In this document: positions 26,785 to 39,242 of the stretch, piece after piece | Numbering within the stretch: position 1 is the first letter of the stretch | Layout: the number at the start of each line of letters is the position of its first letter | The notes under the pieces: model-generated | Told to the model about the DNA's origin: nothing | Seen by the model: only the letters and a program-made list of their open reading frames with translations | The model's database searches: none | Assembly (NCBI RefSeq): GCF_900537075.1 | Contig: NZ_UNRA01000002.1 | Coordinates: 824,724-888,723, forward strand | DNA length: 64,000 nt | Direction: 5' to 3' | From: Tropicibacter sp. Alg240-R139 | GTDB taxonomy: Bacteria; Pseudomonadota; Alphaproteobacteria; Rhodobacterales; Rhodobacteraceae | Made by a program: the position numbers and the translations under genes

Positions 26785-27936
26785 TCAAGCGCAGGCGTCG
26801 CCCACCATCTTTTGAAACTTTGCCAACATGACCTCGCCTCCTAGCCCCTCGGCCAGAGCCGAAACAGAATAGTCAGGCGAGCGTAAAGAGCGCTGCATCT
26901 TTTCGCAGACCCAGACATCTTCGGTTTGAAAGTCGCCTGTCGTTAGCGGGTGCTGTGTCCAGTTCCTGGATTCGATCAAGCCGGTTTCAGGATCATACCC
27001 CGGCGTCCCTTTGAGAGGTTCCTTGTAGCTCCACCAGCTTTTGGGAGACCAAGTGCGCGAGCGCAGGATCGTGGTGTCGCCGTCCACCGGCTCCATCGTG
27101 GAAACGGTCAGCGACCAGGGCGAGGGGACAATCATCGTGGTCGGGAACATCATGTAGACGCCGCCATAGCCCGGATCACCCGCGCCCTTGATTTTGGTCA
27201 TTCCCATTCCGCGCGTCTGCTGTTCGACATAGACGGGGACACGATTCTTGATGCCGTCGCGTTCGGTCGAATACCACACCATGTGTTCGCCATGCAGGTT
27301 CCAGGCGTTCACGCCAACTTTGGGTCCGCCCAAGGTATTTTCGTGCAAATAGGCCAGGTGATACCCGTCAATGGCATTCTCAAAGAAAACCTTCCAATTG
27401 CACTTCAGCTTATAGACGAACTCTTCGCTGACCTGCAGCTTGGGGTCCGTAATGTCGTGAGGGAAGGCGGCCGCATCCAGCGGCGCAATCCAGTCGGCAA
27501 AGCAGGCACCAGGATCGGGGTTGGCAAAGACCATCCCCTTCCAGCGCCCGATCGAAGCGTCGTGCAGGCTCAGCGACTTGCGGTCCAGGTTGGGGAAACA
27601 TTCAGCCCGATCCGGCACACCGCGCAACCGACCGTCCAACCCAAAGGTCCAGCGATGATAGGGGCAGACCAGCGTCTTGCCTGCATTGCCGCGCCCTTCA
27701 AGCAGCTCGGTCCCCCGGTGTCGGCAAATGTTCTTGAATGCGTTCAGGTTGCCATCGGCATCCCGCACGACGGCAATCGGCTGGACGCCGATGCGGGCCG
27801 TGACGTAATCGCCGGTTTCCTTGAAGTCGCTTTCATGGGCCACAAGTTGCCAGGTTTTGGCGAACAGGGTTTCCTGTTCTCGTTGAAACCAATCGGGGGA
27901 ATAATAGGCCTCTTTGGGCAGAATTTGCGCTGGCAT
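26785..27936 (-). CDS. Rieske-type ring-hydroxylating oxygenase, alpha subunit
   Basis: 383 aa. Rieske [2Fe-2S] site C71-x-H73 and C91-xx-H94 (CRHRGTELLE..CPYHRW); mononuclear iron site in the C-terminal domain with H193 and H198 (AIDGYHLAYLHEN). It hydroxylates or demethylates an unknown small molecule using electrons from a separate reductase, which is not adjacent. Similar roseobacter enzymes act on betaine-like compounds or aromatics; the sequence does not decide. Preceded by a palindromic operator at 27966-27985. Confidence 0.85.
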   Translation of the reverse strand: MPAQILPKEAYYSPDWFQREQETLFAKTWQLVAHESDFKETGDYVTARIGVQPIAVVRDADGNLNAFKNICRHRGTELLEGRGNAGKTLVCPYHRWTFGLDGRLRGVPDRAECFPNLDRKSLSLHDASIGRWKGMVFANPDPGACFADWIAPLDAAAFPHDITDPKLQVSEEFVYKLKCNWKVFFENAIDGYHLAYLHENTLGGPKVGVNAWNLHGEHMVWYSTERDGIKNRVPVYVEQQTRGMGMTKIKGAGDPGYGGVYMMFPTTMIVPSPWSLTVSTMEPVDGDTTILRSRTWSPKSWWSYKEPLKGTPGYDPETGLIESRNWTQHPLTTGDFQTEDVWVCEKMQRSLRSPDYSVSALAEGLGGEVMLAKFQKMVGDACA

Positions 27937-27965
27937 GGGGGTCCTTTCCTTGCTGACATCCAGTT

Positions 27966-27985
27966 AATTGTCTCCATGGACAATT
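27966..27985. promoter_or_regulatory. Inverted repeat operator upstream of the Rieske oxygenase
   Basis: AATTGTC (27966-27972), 6 bp, GACAATT (27979-27985): a perfect 7-6-7 dyad starting 30 bp upstream of the oxygenase ATG. This is the usual layout of a repressor site (GntR/TetR/MarR type). The cognate regulator is not evident nearby. The rest of 27987-28265 shows no gene that I can support. Confidence 0.5.
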
Positions 27986-28265
27986 TAAAGGGGCGGACAA
28001 GAAACTTTACCTAAGTGCGGGCTGGGGCCCTGGCATCATAGTCCCTGATACAAGTATGCGGCTCTGTTCGCCTTGTGATAGTTTTTCTGCTCCTGTGAGA
28101 CATTCTGCGATGGCTCGCAGCCAGCAATCACAATCCCCAAAAGACCGATAATCAACGCGCGCAAATATGCGATGGTTCAAACCCCTGTGCGGATTGGTCG
28201 AATTCATACCTTAGCATGCCATGACCACGGTGTACTGCACAGGGCCTGTGACCGGTACCCGCCAC

Positions 28266-28295
28266 AAAAAAGGGCGGAGCATCGCTGCTCCGCCC
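28266..28295 (-). terminator. Intrinsic terminator of ilvC
   Basis: A perfect 10-bp stem GGGCGGAGCA (28272-28281) / TGCTCCGCCC (28286-28295) with a 4-nt loop. On the minus strand it is followed by a T run (complement of the A run 28266-28271). It lies 25 bp after the ilvC stop. Confidence 0.92.
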
Positions 28296-28320
28296 CTGAA
28301 TTCGGCAAAGATCTGACGGA

Positions 28321-29928
<1,608 letters not shown>

Positions 29929-29932
<4 letters not shown>

Positions 29933-30387
29933 TCGAGTTGGATGACATGGATCGCAATATTTTGCGTGCTTTGTTGCAGGATGCGGGCCTGAGCGCCGGG
30001 GCTTTGGGGCGGCGGTTTGACCTGTCACAGCCTGCAACATGGCGACGGATCAAGCGGCTGGAGCAGGGTGGCGTGATCAAAGGGCGTCGCCTGCGGTTGA
30101 ACGCCGAGGCACTTGGCTTTGGGGTTACAGTCTTTTTGGGGGTCAAATTGGCTCGCAAAGGGCAGGTGAGCCTGGAAGATTTTGAGCGCGCCGTCAGTGC
30201 AATCCCTGAGGTGCAGACTGTCGAGCATGTCTTGGGTCTGTACGACTATCGTCTTCGCGTCGTTGCCCGCGATTTACCGGACTTTGAGCGGGTATTGCGG
30301 CGACGGATCATGACCCTGCCCGGTGCAGGAGATGTCGAGGCCAATGTGCTCTTGAGTGAAGAGAGGTTGCCCGGCCCAATCGGGTGA
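29929..30387 (+). CDS. Lrp/AsnC-family regulator 2
   Basis: 152 aa, GTG start overlapping the previous stop (GTGA). Same architecture: HTH (LDDMDRNILRALLQDAGLSAGALGRRFDLS) then RAM domain (VQTVEHVLGLYDYRLRVVARD). The two proteins are similar in layout but not close copies. The tight coupling suggests equimolar production and possibly a hetero-oligomer. Siroheme-decarboxylase-like AhbA/AhbB pairs share this fold, but no heme genes are nearby and the HTH is well kept here. Confidence 0.87.
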
Positions 30388-30410
30388 CGTGAGATATTTG
30401 CGCAACCGCA

Positions 30411-30496
30411 GGCGCGGGCAAAGCCCGTGGCTGCCCGGCCCAACGGGAGGAGGAGCCCCGGAAGGGGCTTCGACGACGGGCGGGAGCGCCCCCGTC
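30411..30496 (+). repeat. Interspersed two-hairpin intergenic element, copy E
   Basis: Hairpin 1 is short (CGGGC AAA GCCCG, 30415-30427) and eroded. The linker AACGGGAGGAG is kept (30442-30452). Hairpin 2 is AGCCCC (30454-30459), GGAA, GGGGCT (30464-30469), a third stem sequence with conserved pairing. Tail CGACGACGGGCGGGAGCG is kept. It lies between convergent lrp2 and hutC. Confidence 0.8.
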
Positions 30497-30511
30497 TTGA
30501 CAATTCACGGG

Positions 30512-31213
30512 TCAGTATTGGGTGCGGAACCGATAGCCTGGGTGGTGGGTCATGCGAACGTAGGTGACCGGCTTCCCTTGCAGCCAGGTGGTTCGTTCCA
30601 ATTGGATCACCGGGGTTCCAACGGCTGTTGCCAGAAAGTCAGACAGCTTTGAATCAGTCGACACGGCCGAGAACGTGATCTCCGCATCCGTAAACGGCAC
30701 CGCGTTCAGCAACCACTCATTTGGGCCAACTGTTGTCAGATCGGCGTGCTCAATATCGGGCACCGTGGTGATGTTGATCCAGCGTTCTTCAAACTGAAAG
30801 GGGCGGTTGTCCGCATAATGCATGCACAGCAAATGCAATACCCGCGTGCCGGACTTGATCCCCAACTGAGAGGTCAGCCATGCAGGTGCCTCGGACACTG
30901 AGCGTTCAACCAGAGCATAGCGGTATACCGCATTTTGGTCTTCCACAGTCTGGCGCACGACCGCAATCTCGATCTTGGCATGCTTCACCGGCGCGATTTT
31001 CACACGGGTTCCGCTCTTGCGTCGTCGCTCGACGAATCCCTGCTCGGCCAATTCCCGCAGGGCCCGGTTCACAGTGGCCCGGGCGCAACCGAATTCTTCA
31101 GCCAGCTCGGTTTCCGTGGGCAGCAACGCCCCCTGAGGCCAAATCCTAGCCTCAATCCGGCGTTTGACCTCGTCGCGGACTGCATGAAAGGTTGTGCGTT
31201 TTGGGGGCTGCAA
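30512..31213 (-). CDS. hutC: Histidine utilization repressor HutC
   Basis: 233 aa. N-terminal GntR winged HTH (LPTETELAEEFGCARATVNRALRELAEQGFVERRRKSGT) and a UTRA effector domain (LLCMHYADNRPFQFEERWIN..). A TTG start at 31213 is the only reasonable one: in-frame upstream codons offer no ATG/GTG/TTG. The hut genes around it identify it as HutC, which releases DNA on binding urocanate. An operator-like motif 6 bp upstream (31220-31230) suggests autoregulation. Confidence 0.9.
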   Translation of the reverse strand: MQPPKRTTFHAVRDEVKRRIEARIWPQGALLPTETELAEEFGCARATVNRALRELAEQGFVERRRKSGTRVKIAPVKHAKIEIAVVRQTVEDQNAVYRYALVERSVSEAPAWLTSQLGIKSGTRVLHLLCMHYADNRPFQFEERWINITTVPDIEHADLTTVGPNEWLLNAVPFTDAEITFSAVSTDSKLSDFLATAVGTPVIQLERTTWLQGKPVTYVRMTHHPGYRFRTQY

Positions 31214-31219
31214 AGCTAA

Positions 31220-31230
31220 ATAAGTCCTAT
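31220..31230. promoter_or_regulatory. Predicted HutC operator (hutC side)
   Basis: ATAAGTCCTAT, matching ATAAGACTTAT at 32690-32700 read on either strand (shared pattern ATAAGnCnTAT). Immediately upstream of the hutC start, inside a wider AAATA...TATTT dyad. Confidence 0.55.
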
Positions 31231-31300
31231 TTATTGAGTAGGTCTGTTCATCTGCCCAGATTCAACCAAAAGTGTAAAGAGAGACTGACTCTATTTAGCA

Positions 31301-32668
31301 TCATATTGAGTCCATCAGCGACCGAATTGCGCACGAGTAGGACGAAACTATCTGTTCTCGGGCAATGTGGCGCCCGCTTTTGACCATGTGCCGCCCGGCG
31401 GACCAGACATCAGTGACCACGTTATCGTTTGCTGCAAACACAAGGCCATCCAGCAGTTGATCGTCTTCCAAAGCACAAAGCGCAGTGTCTTCGCCATTCA
31501 CAGCCACCAGATCGGCCAGGAAGCCGACGCTGATTTGCCCGGTCTGCCGTCCCAGGGCCTGCGCGCCCCCATGGGCCGCATCCAGATAAATTGCCGCGCC
31601 AACAGAACCTTCGCCCTCAATCATCACGTTGCGCTGCAGGTCGCGCAGACGCTGCGAATACTCAAGTGTGCGCAATTCTTCGGTCAGGGAGATGCGTACG
31701 TTGGAATCTGAGCCCACACCATACGTGCCACCCTCGGCCAGGAAGGTCGGGCCATTGAACGGGCCATCGCCTAGGTTGGCTTCGGTAATTGGGCACAGGC
31801 CGGCGACTGCGCCTGCGCGGGCCATGTTTCGGGTCTCGTCCTGGGTCATGTGCGTGGCGTGGATCAAGCACCATGAGGCGTCGACCGATGCGTTGGCCAG
31901 CAACCATTCAACCGGGCGTGCGCCCAACCAGCCCTGCACATCCGCCACCTCTTTGGGTTGTTCCGAAATATGGATGTGGACGGGGTTTTCTTCCTTTAAC
32001 GTCAGCGCCTCGGTCAGATCACGCGGCGACGTTGCACGCAAAGAGTGGGGTGCAATCCCAACGCGGGTATCTTTGGGCAGAGTGCGGGCTGCATTGGCAC
32101 GGGCCTGTGTCACCAATTCGGCAAAGCTGTCCACTGTGTTGCCAAACCGGGTTTGCCCGCCGCTGAGTGGCTGTTCACCCGCGCCGCCATAGGTGTAAAG
32201 AACCGGTAGATGCGTCAAGCCGATCCCGGTCGTTCGGGCAGCGGAGAACACCCTGTCGCTAAGCTCGGTCATCGTATCAAACCGCGCACCGCCGGGCTGG
32301 TGGTGAACATAGTGAAACTCACCGACCGAGGCATATCCCGCCTCGAGCATCTCCATGAACACCAGGGCTGCGATGGCCTCATACTGCTCCGGCGTGATGT
32401 GTTCCATGAAGCGGTACATCAATGTACGCCAGGTCCAGAAGCTGTCCTTGCCCGCGGCGCGCACCTCGGTCATGCCAGCCATGGCGCGTTGAAACGAGTG
32501 AGAGTGCAGGTTCCCCAACGAAGGCAAGAGGATGTCGACCCGCGTGTCCTGCGCCTGCGGGGATTGCCCCGCTTTGATCGACGCAATCCGACCGTCTTGG
32601 ACAGTTACACCAACGTCTTCAATCCAACCTTCAGGGGTGCGGGCGCGGTTCGCGAAAATTCTCTGCAT
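31301..32668 (-). CDS. hutF: Formimidoylglutamate deiminase
   Basis: 455 aa amidohydrolase. [16 protein letters not shown] (metal ligands HSH), [32 protein letters not shown] and [12 protein letters not shown] (Asp ligand region). Converts N-formimidoyl-glutamate to N-formyl-glutamate and ammonia, which HutG then deformylates. Divergent from hutIHGU, transcribed toward hutC. Confidence 0.95.
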   Translation of the reverse strand: MQRIFANRARTPEGWIEDVGVTVQDGRIASIKAGQSPQAQDTRVDILLPSLGNLHSHSFQRAMAGMTEVRAAGKDSFWTWRTLMYRFMEHITPEQYEAIAALVFMEMLEAGYASVGEFHYVHHQPGGARFDTMTELSDRVFSAARTTGIGLTHLPVLYTYGGAGEQPLSGGQTRFGNTVDSFAELVTQARANAARTLPKDTRVGIAPHSLRATSPRDLTEALTLKEENPVHIHISEQPKEVADVQGWLGARPVEWLLANASVDASWCLIHATHMTQDETRNMARAGAVAGLCPITEANLGDGPFNGPTFLAEGGTYGVGSDSNVRISLTEELRTLEYSQRLRDLQRNVMIEGEGSVGAAIYLDAAHGGAQALGRQTGQISVGFLADLVAVNGEDTALCALEDDQLLDGLVFAANDNVVTDVWSAGRHMVKSGRHIAREQIVSSYSCAIRSLMDSI

Positions 32669-32689
32669 CGCTTCCTCATATGTATAGAC

Positions 32690-32700
32690 ATAAGACTTAT
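32690..32700. promoter_or_regulatory. Predicted HutC operator in the hutF/hutI intergenic region
   Basis: ATAAGACTTAT is a perfect 5-1-5 dyad, 22 bp from the hutF start and 43 bp from the hutI start. Next to it is TGT-ATAG-ACA (32681-32690). The same motif precedes hutC. Repression of both divergent arms from this site is inferred. Confidence 0.6.
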
Positions 32701-32742
32701 AATCTCATACGTTTCCCCGCATCAAGAGGGAAGTGGACGCTG

Positions 32743-33948
32743 ATGAGCGACAAGTTCAATTATGTTCTGTTGAACGCCCGACTGGCGACAATGGACGAAA
32801 ACTCAGAAGGTTACGGGCTGACAGAGGGCGCCTTAGCCGTACGAGAGGGTCGAATCGAATGGGTAGGCGGTGACTTGCCCGCCGAGTTTGCCGATTTGCC
32901 GCGCCGTGATGCTGGGGGCCGACTTGTGACGCCCTCTTTCATCGACTGCCACACGCATATCGTTTTTGGTGGCGACCGGGCGATGGAGTTTGAAATGCGC
33001 CTGAATGGCGCCAGTTATGAAGAGGTCGCACGGGCCGGGGGCGGCATCGTCTCGACCGTTAAAGCGACGCGCACGGCCAGTGTCGACGATCTGGTTCGGC
33101 TTGCATTGCCGCGTCTCGATGCGCTGTTGGCCGAGGGCGTGAGCGTGGTCGAGGTCAAATCCGGCTATGGGCTGGATCGCGACACCGAGCTGAACATGTT
33201 GCGCGCGGCGCGTCAGCTGCAAGAACTTCGCCCGGTGCTGATCAAGACGACCTTCTTGGGCGCCCATGCCACGCCTGCTGAATACGCAGGTCAGGACGAC
33301 GCTTACATTGATGATGTCTGCATTCCTGCCCTGCGCGCAGCCCACGCCGAGGGGTTGGTGGATGAAGTCGACGGGTTCTGCGAAGGGATCGCGTTCCAAC
33401 CGGATCAGATCGAGCGGGTGTTCAAGGTGGCGCAGGAGCTAGGTCTGTCAGTCAAGCTACACGCCGAACAGCTTAGCCATCTGGGCGGCACGCAATTGGC
33501 GGCGCGCTATGATGCGCTGTCGGTGGATCATGTGGAGTATGCGACCGAGGATGACGCACGTGCAATGGCTGCCAGCGGGTCGGTCGCGGTGATCTTGCCG
33601 GGTGCGTTTTACACCATCCGCGAGACGCAGGCTCCACCCATCGAACACTTCCGCAATCATGGCGTGCCTATGGCTTTGGCGACCGACTGCAATCCAGGTT
33701 CGTCGCCGCTGACGTCGCTGCTGCTGACCATGAACATGGCGTGCACACTCTTCCGAATGACCCCGCTCGAGGCGCTGGCGGGTGTCACCCGCAACGCGGC
33801 CACCGCACTTGGTCTGACAGATCGCGGGCAACTGCGTACAGGCTTTGTTGCCGATCTGGCGATTTGGGATGTCCAGACGCCTGCCGAACTGTCTTATCGC
33901 ATTGGTTTCAATCCTCTCCACGAACGACTTAACGGAGATACTGCATGA
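32743..33948 (+). CDS. hutI: Imidazolonepropionase
   Basis: 401 aa from ATG at 32743 ([20 protein letters not shown]); an earlier in-frame ATG at 32680 lies across the operator. Amidohydrolase with [21 protein letters not shown] (metal HTH), [26 protein letters not shown] and [10 protein letters not shown]. Hydrolyses imidazolonepropionate to formimidoylglutamate in the cytoplasm. First gene of the hutIHGU operon; all junctions are 4-bp overlaps. Confidence 0.97.
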   Translation: MSDKFNYVLLNARLATMDENSEGYGLTEGALAVREGRIEWVGGDLPAEFADLPRRDAGGRLVTPSFIDCHTHIVFGGDRAMEFEMRLNGASYEEVARAGGGIVSTVKATRTASVDDLVRLALPRLDALLAEGVSVVEVKSGYGLDRDTELNMLRAARQLQELRPVLIKTTFLGAHATPAEYAGQDDAYIDDVCIPALRAAHAEGLVDEVDGFCEGIAFQPDQIERVFKVAQELGLSVKLHAEQLSHLGGTQLAARYDALSVDHVEYATEDDARAMAASGSVAVILPGAFYTIRETQAPPIEHFRNHGVPMALATDCNPGSSPLTSLLLTMNMACTLFRMTPLEALAGVTRNAATALGLTDRGQLRTGFVADLAIWDVQTPAELSYRIGFNPLHERLNGDTA

Positions 33949-35468
33949 TTTCTCTCACCCCCGGGACCGTAAATCTGGCCACGCTGCGCGAGATATACCG
34001 TGAGCTTGCACCCGCCAGATTGGATGCATCTGCACGTCCTGCTGTCGAGGCGGCCGCGCAGATGGTGGCCGAAGCTGCCGCTGGTGAAGCAGCTGTCTAT
34101 GGCATCAACACCGGCTTCGGTAAACTCGCCAGCAAAAAGATCGCGCCCGAGGACACCGCGACCCTTCAACGCAACCTGATCCTGTCGCATTGCTGCGGTG
34201 TCGGTCAGCCGCTGCCCGAGGATCGCACGCGTCTCATGATGGTGCTCAAGCTTCTGTCGCTAGGGCGCGGTGCGTCCGGTGTCCGGTGGGACGTGATCGC
34301 GTTGATCGAGGCAATGCTAGAGGCGGGTGTTACCCCTGTGATCCCTGAACAGGGCTCGGTCGGGGCATCGGGCGATCTGGCACCTCTGGCGCATATGGCG
34401 GCCGCCATGATCGGCGCGGGTGAGGCGACCTATCAAGGCGCGCGGATGCCAGCGGCTGAGGCTTTGGCCAAGGCGGGGCTTACCCCGGTTGTGCTGGGCC
34501 CAAAAGAGGGGTTGGGTCTGATCAACGGCACGCAGTTTTCCACCGCCAACGCGCTGGCCGGGCTGTTTGATGCGTGGCGCATGGTTGAGGGCAGCATGGT
34601 TATCGCCTCGCTTTCGACGGATGCGATCATGGGCTCGACTGCGCCTCTGTTGGCGGACATTCACACACTGCGGGGCCATGCCGGGCAAATCGACGTGGCG
34701 CAGGGTATGCGCACCCTGATGGAGGGGTCTGAAATTCGCGAAAGTCACCGCGAAGACGACACCCGTGTGCAGGACCCGTATTGCATCCGCTGCCAGCCAC
34801 AGGTCGTCGGCGCCGCACTGGATGTGCTGCGGATGGCCGCAAAAACGCTTGAAATCGAAGCCAACGCCGTCACCGACAACCCACTGGTTTTGGTGAACGA
34901 AGGGAGGATCGTATCAGGGGGAAATTTTCACGCGGAATACGTCGGCTTTGCCGCCGACCAGATTGCGCTCGCGGTGGCCGAGATAGGTGCCATCGCACAA
35001 CGCCGCGTGGCGCTGATGGTGGACCCAACACTGTCCTACGATCTACCACCGTTCCTAACGCCCGATCCGGGGTTGAATTCAGGCTTCATGATTGCCGAAG
35101 TGACAACGGCTGCCTTGATGAGCGAAAACAAACACCTGGCCAACCCTTGTGTGACGGATTCCACCCCGACTTCGGCCAACCAAGAGGATCACGTGTCCAT
35201 GGCCGCCCATGGCGCGATGCGCTTGCGGCGGATGAACGACAATCTGTCGGTCATCCTGGGGGTCGAACTGCTTTGTGCCGCCCAAGGCGTCGAGGCGCGT
35301 GAGCCCTTGGTCACCTCGACCGGATTGCAAGCGGTGATTGCGTATCTGCGCCAAACCGTGCCGACTTTGGCCGAAGATCGATACCTTGCGCCGGACATTG
35401 AAACAGCCGCTGCCGTGGTCCGGTCGGGCGAGTTGGCCCCAGTTTCCGGTCTGGAGGTTCCCGCATGA
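33945..35468 (+). CDS. hutH: Histidine ammonia-lyase
   Basis: 507 aa. The MIO prosthetic group precursor is in [14 protein letters not shown] (Ala-Ser-Gly). [25 protein letters not shown] and [11 protein letters not shown] are family motifs. Deaminates histidine to urocanate. ATGA overlap with hutI and with hutG. Confidence 0.97.
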   Translation: MISLTPGTVNLATLREIYRELAPARLDASARPAVEAAAQMVAEAAAGEAAVYGINTGFGKLASKKIAPEDTATLQRNLILSHCCGVGQPLPEDRTRLMMVLKLLSLGRGASGVRWDVIALIEAMLEAGVTPVIPEQGSVGASGDLAPLAHMAAAMIGAGEATYQGARMPAAEALAKAGLTPVVLGPKEGLGLINGTQFSTANALAGLFDAWRMVEGSMVIASLSTDAIMGSTAPLLADIHTLRGHAGQIDVAQGMRTLMEGSEIRESHREDDTRVQDPYCIRCQPQVVGAALDVLRMAAKTLEIEANAVTDNPLVLVNEGRIVSGGNFHAEYVGFAADQIALAVAEIGAIAQRRVALMVDPTLSYDLPPFLTPDPGLNSGFMIAEVTTAALMSENKHLANPCVTDSTPTSANQEDHVSMAAHGAMRLRRMNDNLSVILGVELLCAAQGVEAREPLVTSTGLQAVIAYLRQTVPTLAEDRYLAPDIETAAAVVRSGELAPVSGLEVPA

Positions 35469-36247
35469 TCGAAACGAGCCGTGGCAACAGTCCGCTTGTT
35501 CTGGGTTTGCCGCATACCGGGACAGATGTCCCGGAAGCGATCTGGAAGAGGTTCAACGACACCGGGCAGGCGCTGGCCGACACCGATTGGCATATCCATG
35601 ATCTCTATGCGGGGTTGGTCGATGACATCACAACGGTACGCACACCAGTGCATCGCTATGTGATCGACGCGAACCGAGACCCGACGGGCGTGAGCCTTTA
35701 TCCTGGACAGAACACGACAACACTTTGTCCCACAACAGATTTCGAGGGTCGCCCAATTTACCGCCAGGGAATGGAGCCGGACGAAGCTGAAATCACCCGA
35801 CGCCGCGACACCTTTCACGCGCCGTATCACGCAGCGCTTGAGGCGGAGCTGCAGCGGGTGAAGGGCATCCATGGCTTTGCAGTTCTATACGATTGCCATT
35901 CGATCCGGTCACATATTCCGTTTCTGTTTGACGGTGTACTGCCCGACTTCAACATTGGCACGAATTTGGGTGAAACTTGCGCGCCTGAAGTCGAAGGTGG
36001 AACCTATGAAATCTGCAAAAAAGCAGAGGGTTACACGCACATCCTGAATGGCCGCTTCAAGGGTGGTTGGACCACGCGCCACTATGGCAGGCCGCCCGAA
36101 AACCTGCACGTGATCCAGATGGAACTGGCGCAATCCACCTACATGACCGAGGCCGCGCCGTGGGACTATCTGCCTGCTAAGGCCGATGCAGTACGCGCCC
36201 ATCTCACCGACATTCTGACCCTGCTCAAACAATGGAGCCCCGCATGA
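35465..36247 (+). CDS. hutG: N-formylglutamate deformylase
   Basis: 260 aa, FGase family: [10 protein letters not shown] (His), [26 protein letters not shown] (His, zinc region), [14 protein letters not shown] and [13 protein letters not shown]. Releases formate and glutamate from N-formylglutamate, the step after HutF. Overlaps hutH and hutU by 4 bp each. Confidence 0.95.
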   Translation: MIETSRGNSPLVLGLPHTGTDVPEAIWKRFNDTGQALADTDWHIHDLYAGLVDDITTVRTPVHRYVIDANRDPTGVSLYPGQNTTTLCPTTDFEGRPIYRQGMEPDEAEITRRRDTFHAPYHAALEAELQRVKGIHGFAVLYDCHSIRSHIPFLFDGVLPDFNIGTNLGETCAPEVEGGTYEICKKAEGYTHILNGRFKGGWTTRHYGRPPENLHVIQMELAQSTYMTEAAPWDYLPAKADAVRAHLTDILTLLKQWSPA

Positions 36248-37923
36248 CCGATCCACGCAAAAACACCAGCGACGTCTTTCCTCCCACCGGTCCCGAGATC
36301 ACCGCCAAATCCTGGATGACCGAGGCACCGATGCGGATGCTGATGAACAACCTGCACCCTGATGTGGCCGAAAATCCACATGAGCTGGTGGTGTATGGCG
36401 GCATCGGGCGCGCCGCGCGGACGTGGGAGGATTTCGACAAGATCGTCGCCAATCTAAAAGATCTGGAAGAAGATCAAACGCTTTTGGTTCAATCTGGCAA
36501 ACCTGTGGGGGTATTTCGCACTCATGCGGACGCACCACGCGTTCTGATCGCAAATTCCAATCTGGTGCCGCATTGGGCCAATTGGGATCACTTCAACGAG
36601 CTCGATAAGAAAGGCCTGGCGATGTACGGCCAGATGACGGCTGGTTCCTGGATCTACATCGGCACGCAGGGCATCGTGCAAGGCACCTATGAAACCTTTG
36701 CCGAGGCCGGGCGCCAGCACTTTGGTGGTGATCTGACCGGCAAGTGGATACTGACCGGTGGTCTGGGTGGAATGGGCGGTGCGCAACCGCTGGCGGCTGT
36801 GTTTGCCGGGGCTTGCTGTTTGGCCGTAGAATGCAATCCAGATTCGATCGATTTTCGCATTCGAACCAAATACCTGGACGAAAAAGCTGAAACGTTGAAT
36901 GAAGCGTTAGAGATGATCGAACGGTGGACTGCGGCGGGCGAAGCCAAGTCCGTGGGTCTCTTGGGCAATGCAGCCGATGTCTTCCCCGAGCTGGTGCGTC
37001 GGATGAAGGACGGCGGTGCACGCCCCGACATCGTGACCGATCAAACGAGCGCCCACGATCCCATCAACGGCTACTTGCCGCAGGGTTGGACCATGGGCGA
37101 ATGGCGCGCCAAGCGTGAAAGTGAGCCTAAAGCAGTCGAGGCGGCGGCGCGTGCGTCGATGAAAGTGCATGTCGAGGCGATGGTGGATTTCTGGAACGCG
37201 GGCGTTCCGACGTTGGATTACGGCAACAATATTCGTCAGGTGGCGCTAGACGAGGGGTTCGAGAACGCGTTCGACTTCCCCGGTTTTGTGCCCGCCTACA
37301 TTCGCCCGCTGTTTTGCAAGGGCATCGGCCCGTTCCGCTGGTGTGCGCTGTCGGGGGACCCCGAGGACATCTATAAGACCGACGCCAAGATGAAGGAGCT
37401 GTTCCCCGAGAACGAGCATCTGCACCGCTGGTTAGACATGGCGCGGGAACGGATCGCGTTTCAGGGCCTGCCCGCACGCATCTGCTGGATCGGCCTGGGT
37501 GATCGTCACAAGGCCGGTCTGGCGTTCAACGAGATGGTGCGCAATGGCGAACTGAAAGCGCCGGTTGTCATCGGGCGCGATCACCTCGACAGTGGCTCGG
37601 TGGCCTCGCCTAATCGCGAGACAGAGGCAATGAAGGACGGCTCGGACGCCGTGTCGGATTGGCCGTTGCTGAACGCGCTGTTGAACACCGCCAGTGGCGC
37701 GACCTGGGTGTCGCTGCATCATGGCGGCGGCGTTGGCATGGGCTTTAGCCAGCATTCAGGCATGGTGATCTGCTGTGACGGGACCGAGGACGCGGACCGT
37801 CGGATTGCCAATGTCCTGTGGAACGATCCGGCCACTGGTGTGATGCGTCACGCCGATGCGGGGTATGAGATTGCCAAGGAGTGTGCACGCGAACATGATC
37901 TGAACCTGCCGGGTATAATGTAA
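36244..37923 (+). CDS. hutU: Urocanate hydratase
   Basis: 559 aa from ATG at 36244 (overlapping the hutG stop). [35 protein letters not shown] and [18 protein letters not shown] (NAD-binding glycine-rich), [22 protein letters not shown] (catalytic region with Cys), [15 protein letters not shown]. Converts urocanate to imidazolonepropionate with tightly bound NAD+. Last gene of the hut operon. Confidence 0.97.
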   Translation: MTDPRKNTSDVFPPTGPEITAKSWMTEAPMRMLMNNLHPDVAENPHELVVYGGIGRAARTWEDFDKIVANLKDLEEDQTLLVQSGKPVGVFRTHADAPRVLIANSNLVPHWANWDHFNELDKKGLAMYGQMTAGSWIYIGTQGIVQGTYETFAEAGRQHFGGDLTGKWILTGGLGGMGGAQPLAAVFAGACCLAVECNPDSIDFRIRTKYLDEKAETLNEALEMIERWTAAGEAKSVGLLGNAADVFPELVRRMKDGGARPDIVTDQTSAHDPINGYLPQGWTMGEWRAKRESEPKAVEAAARASMKVHVEAMVDFWNAGVPTLDYGNNIRQVALDEGFENAFDFPGFVPAYIRPLFCKGIGPFRWCALSGDPEDIYKTDAKMKELFPENEHLHRWLDMARERIAFQGLPARICWIGLGDRHKAGLAFNEMVRNGELKAPVVIGRDHLDSGSVASPNRETEAMKDGSDAVSDWPLLNALLNTASGATWVSLHHGGGVGMGFSQHSGMVICCDGTEDADRRIANVLWNDPATGVMRHADAGYEIAKECAREHDLNLPGIM

Positions 37924-37948
37924 GGACGGGATGGGGGCTCTGCCCGTC

Positions 37949-37972
37949 GCCATTGGTTCTTGAACCAATGGC
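37949..37972. repeat. Perfect palindrome after hutU
   Basis: GCCATTGGTTC, TT, GAACCAATGGC: an 11-bp stem with a 2-base centre, without a T tract. It is followed by CCCTCGGGATATTTTCAGCAAGAAGAAG (about 37985-38013), a kind of intergenic sequence that I recall as frequent in Rhodobacteraceae genomes. Probably a 3'-end processing or termination element of the hut operon. Confidence 0.6.
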
Positions 37973-38114
37973 GCGTCTATGGCGACCCTCGGGATATTTT
38001 CAGCAAGAAGAAGCAGGGGTGTCGGGTTCTGAATTGTTCTGTGTCGGTTTGTCGCTTTACGGGCAAGCCGGGGGGCGGCAAGGTTTACGCGAGTTGAACA
38101 AAAGGACATCGCCC

Positions 38115-39242
38115 ATGCCTGCCTTGCTTGATACCGTCGATCCCAACGGGCTCGAAGAGTTTTCGGTGGTATTCACCGACCGTTCGCTGAACCACATGTC
38201 CGCCGCCTTTCAAGGCGTGATGCGCGATATCTCGGATATGCTGAAAGACGTCTATGACGCCGATGGTGTGGCCGTGATCCCCGGTGGTGGCACCTACGGG
38301 ATGGAGGCCGTGGCGCGCCAGTTTGCGCGCGGGGCCAATGTTCTGGTGGTGCGCAACGGCTGGTTTTCCTATCGCTGGAGCCAAATTTTTGAGACCGGTG
38401 ATCTGACTGCCAGCACCCAGGTGATGAAGGCGCGCCAGACCGGCAATTCCAGCCCGTCGCCCTTTGCGCCCGCGCCGATTGACGAAGTTGTGGCAGCGAT
38501 CCGCGAACAAAAACCGGGTATCGTCTTTGCGCCGCATGTGGAAACCGCAGCTGGTGTGATCCTGCCAGATGATTATGTGACTGCGATGGCGGCTGCCGCG
38601 CATGAGGTAGGCGCGCTGATGGTGCTGGACTGCATCGCCAGCGGCTGCGCCTGGATTGACATGAAGGCGACCGGTGTCGACGTGCTGATCTCGGCCCCGC
38701 AAAAGGGGTGGAGCGCGTCACCCTGTGCCGGTCTGGTGATGTTGTCGAAACAGGCCGAGCAGCGGCTGGAAGAAACCACCTCGGACAGCTTTGCCATCGA
38801 CCTGAAGAAATGGCGCCAGATCATGCAGGCCTATGAAAACGGCGGTCATGCCTATCATGCGACCATGCCGACGGACGCGCTGCGGGCGTTCCGCGATACG
38901 ATGGTGGAAACGCGCGACTACGGCTTTGACAAGCTGCGGGAAGCGCAGTGGGCGCTTGGCGATGGTGTTCGTGCAATGCTGGCCGAAAAGGGCATCATTT
39001 CGGTCGCCGCCGACGGTTTTGGCGCGCCGGGTGTGGTCGTCAGCTATACCAATGATCCAGAGGTTCAGAACGGTAAGAAGTTCGCCGCTTTGGGCATGCA
39101 AATCGCGGCGGGTGTGCCGCTGCAATGTGATGAGCCCGAGGGGTTCAGCACCTTCCGCCTTGGCCTGTTTGGTCTGGACAAGCTGTATGATGTTGATGGC
39201 ACAATTGGTCGACTGAAAGGGGCCTTGGATCAGGTTTTGTAA
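38115..39242 (+). CDS. Class V aminotransferase (alanine/serine-glyoxylate type)
   Basis: 375 aa from ATG at 38115 (AAAGGA upstream). PLP fold type I: PGGGTYGMEAVARQFA, VLDCIASGCAWIDMKATG, and Schiff-base Lys in LISAPQKGWSASPCAG. It probably transfers an amino group to glyoxylate or pyruvate; exact substrates are not visible. It overlaps the convergent M50 peptidase gene by 13 bp. Confidence 0.85.
   Translation: MPALLDTVDPNGLEEFSVVFTDRSLNHMSAAFQGVMRDISDMLKDVYDADGVAVIPGGGTYGMEAVARQFARGANVLVVRNGWFSYRWSQIFETGDLTASTQVMKARQTGNSSPSPFAPAPIDEVVAAIREQKPGIVFAPHVETAAGVILPDDYVTAMAAAAHEVGALMVLDCIASGCAWIDMKATGVDVLISAPQKGWSASPCAGLVMLSKQAEQRLEETTSDSFAIDLKKWRQIMQAYENGGHAYHATMPTDALRAFRDTMVETRDYGFDKLREAQWALGDGVRAMLAEKGIISVAADGFGAPGVVVSYTNDPEVQNGKKFAALGMQIAAGVPLQCDEPEGFSTFRLGLFGLDKLYDVDGTIGRLKGALDQVL

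Noticed and set aside
26529..26831. 100-aa plus-strand frame across repeat copy D
   Set aside because: It is formed by the repeat itself and contains no coding pattern; similar false frames occur at copies A and B.
28007..28207. 66-aa minus-strand ORF in the gap upstream of ilvC's terminator
   Set aside because: No SD, no recognisable composition, not supported by context.
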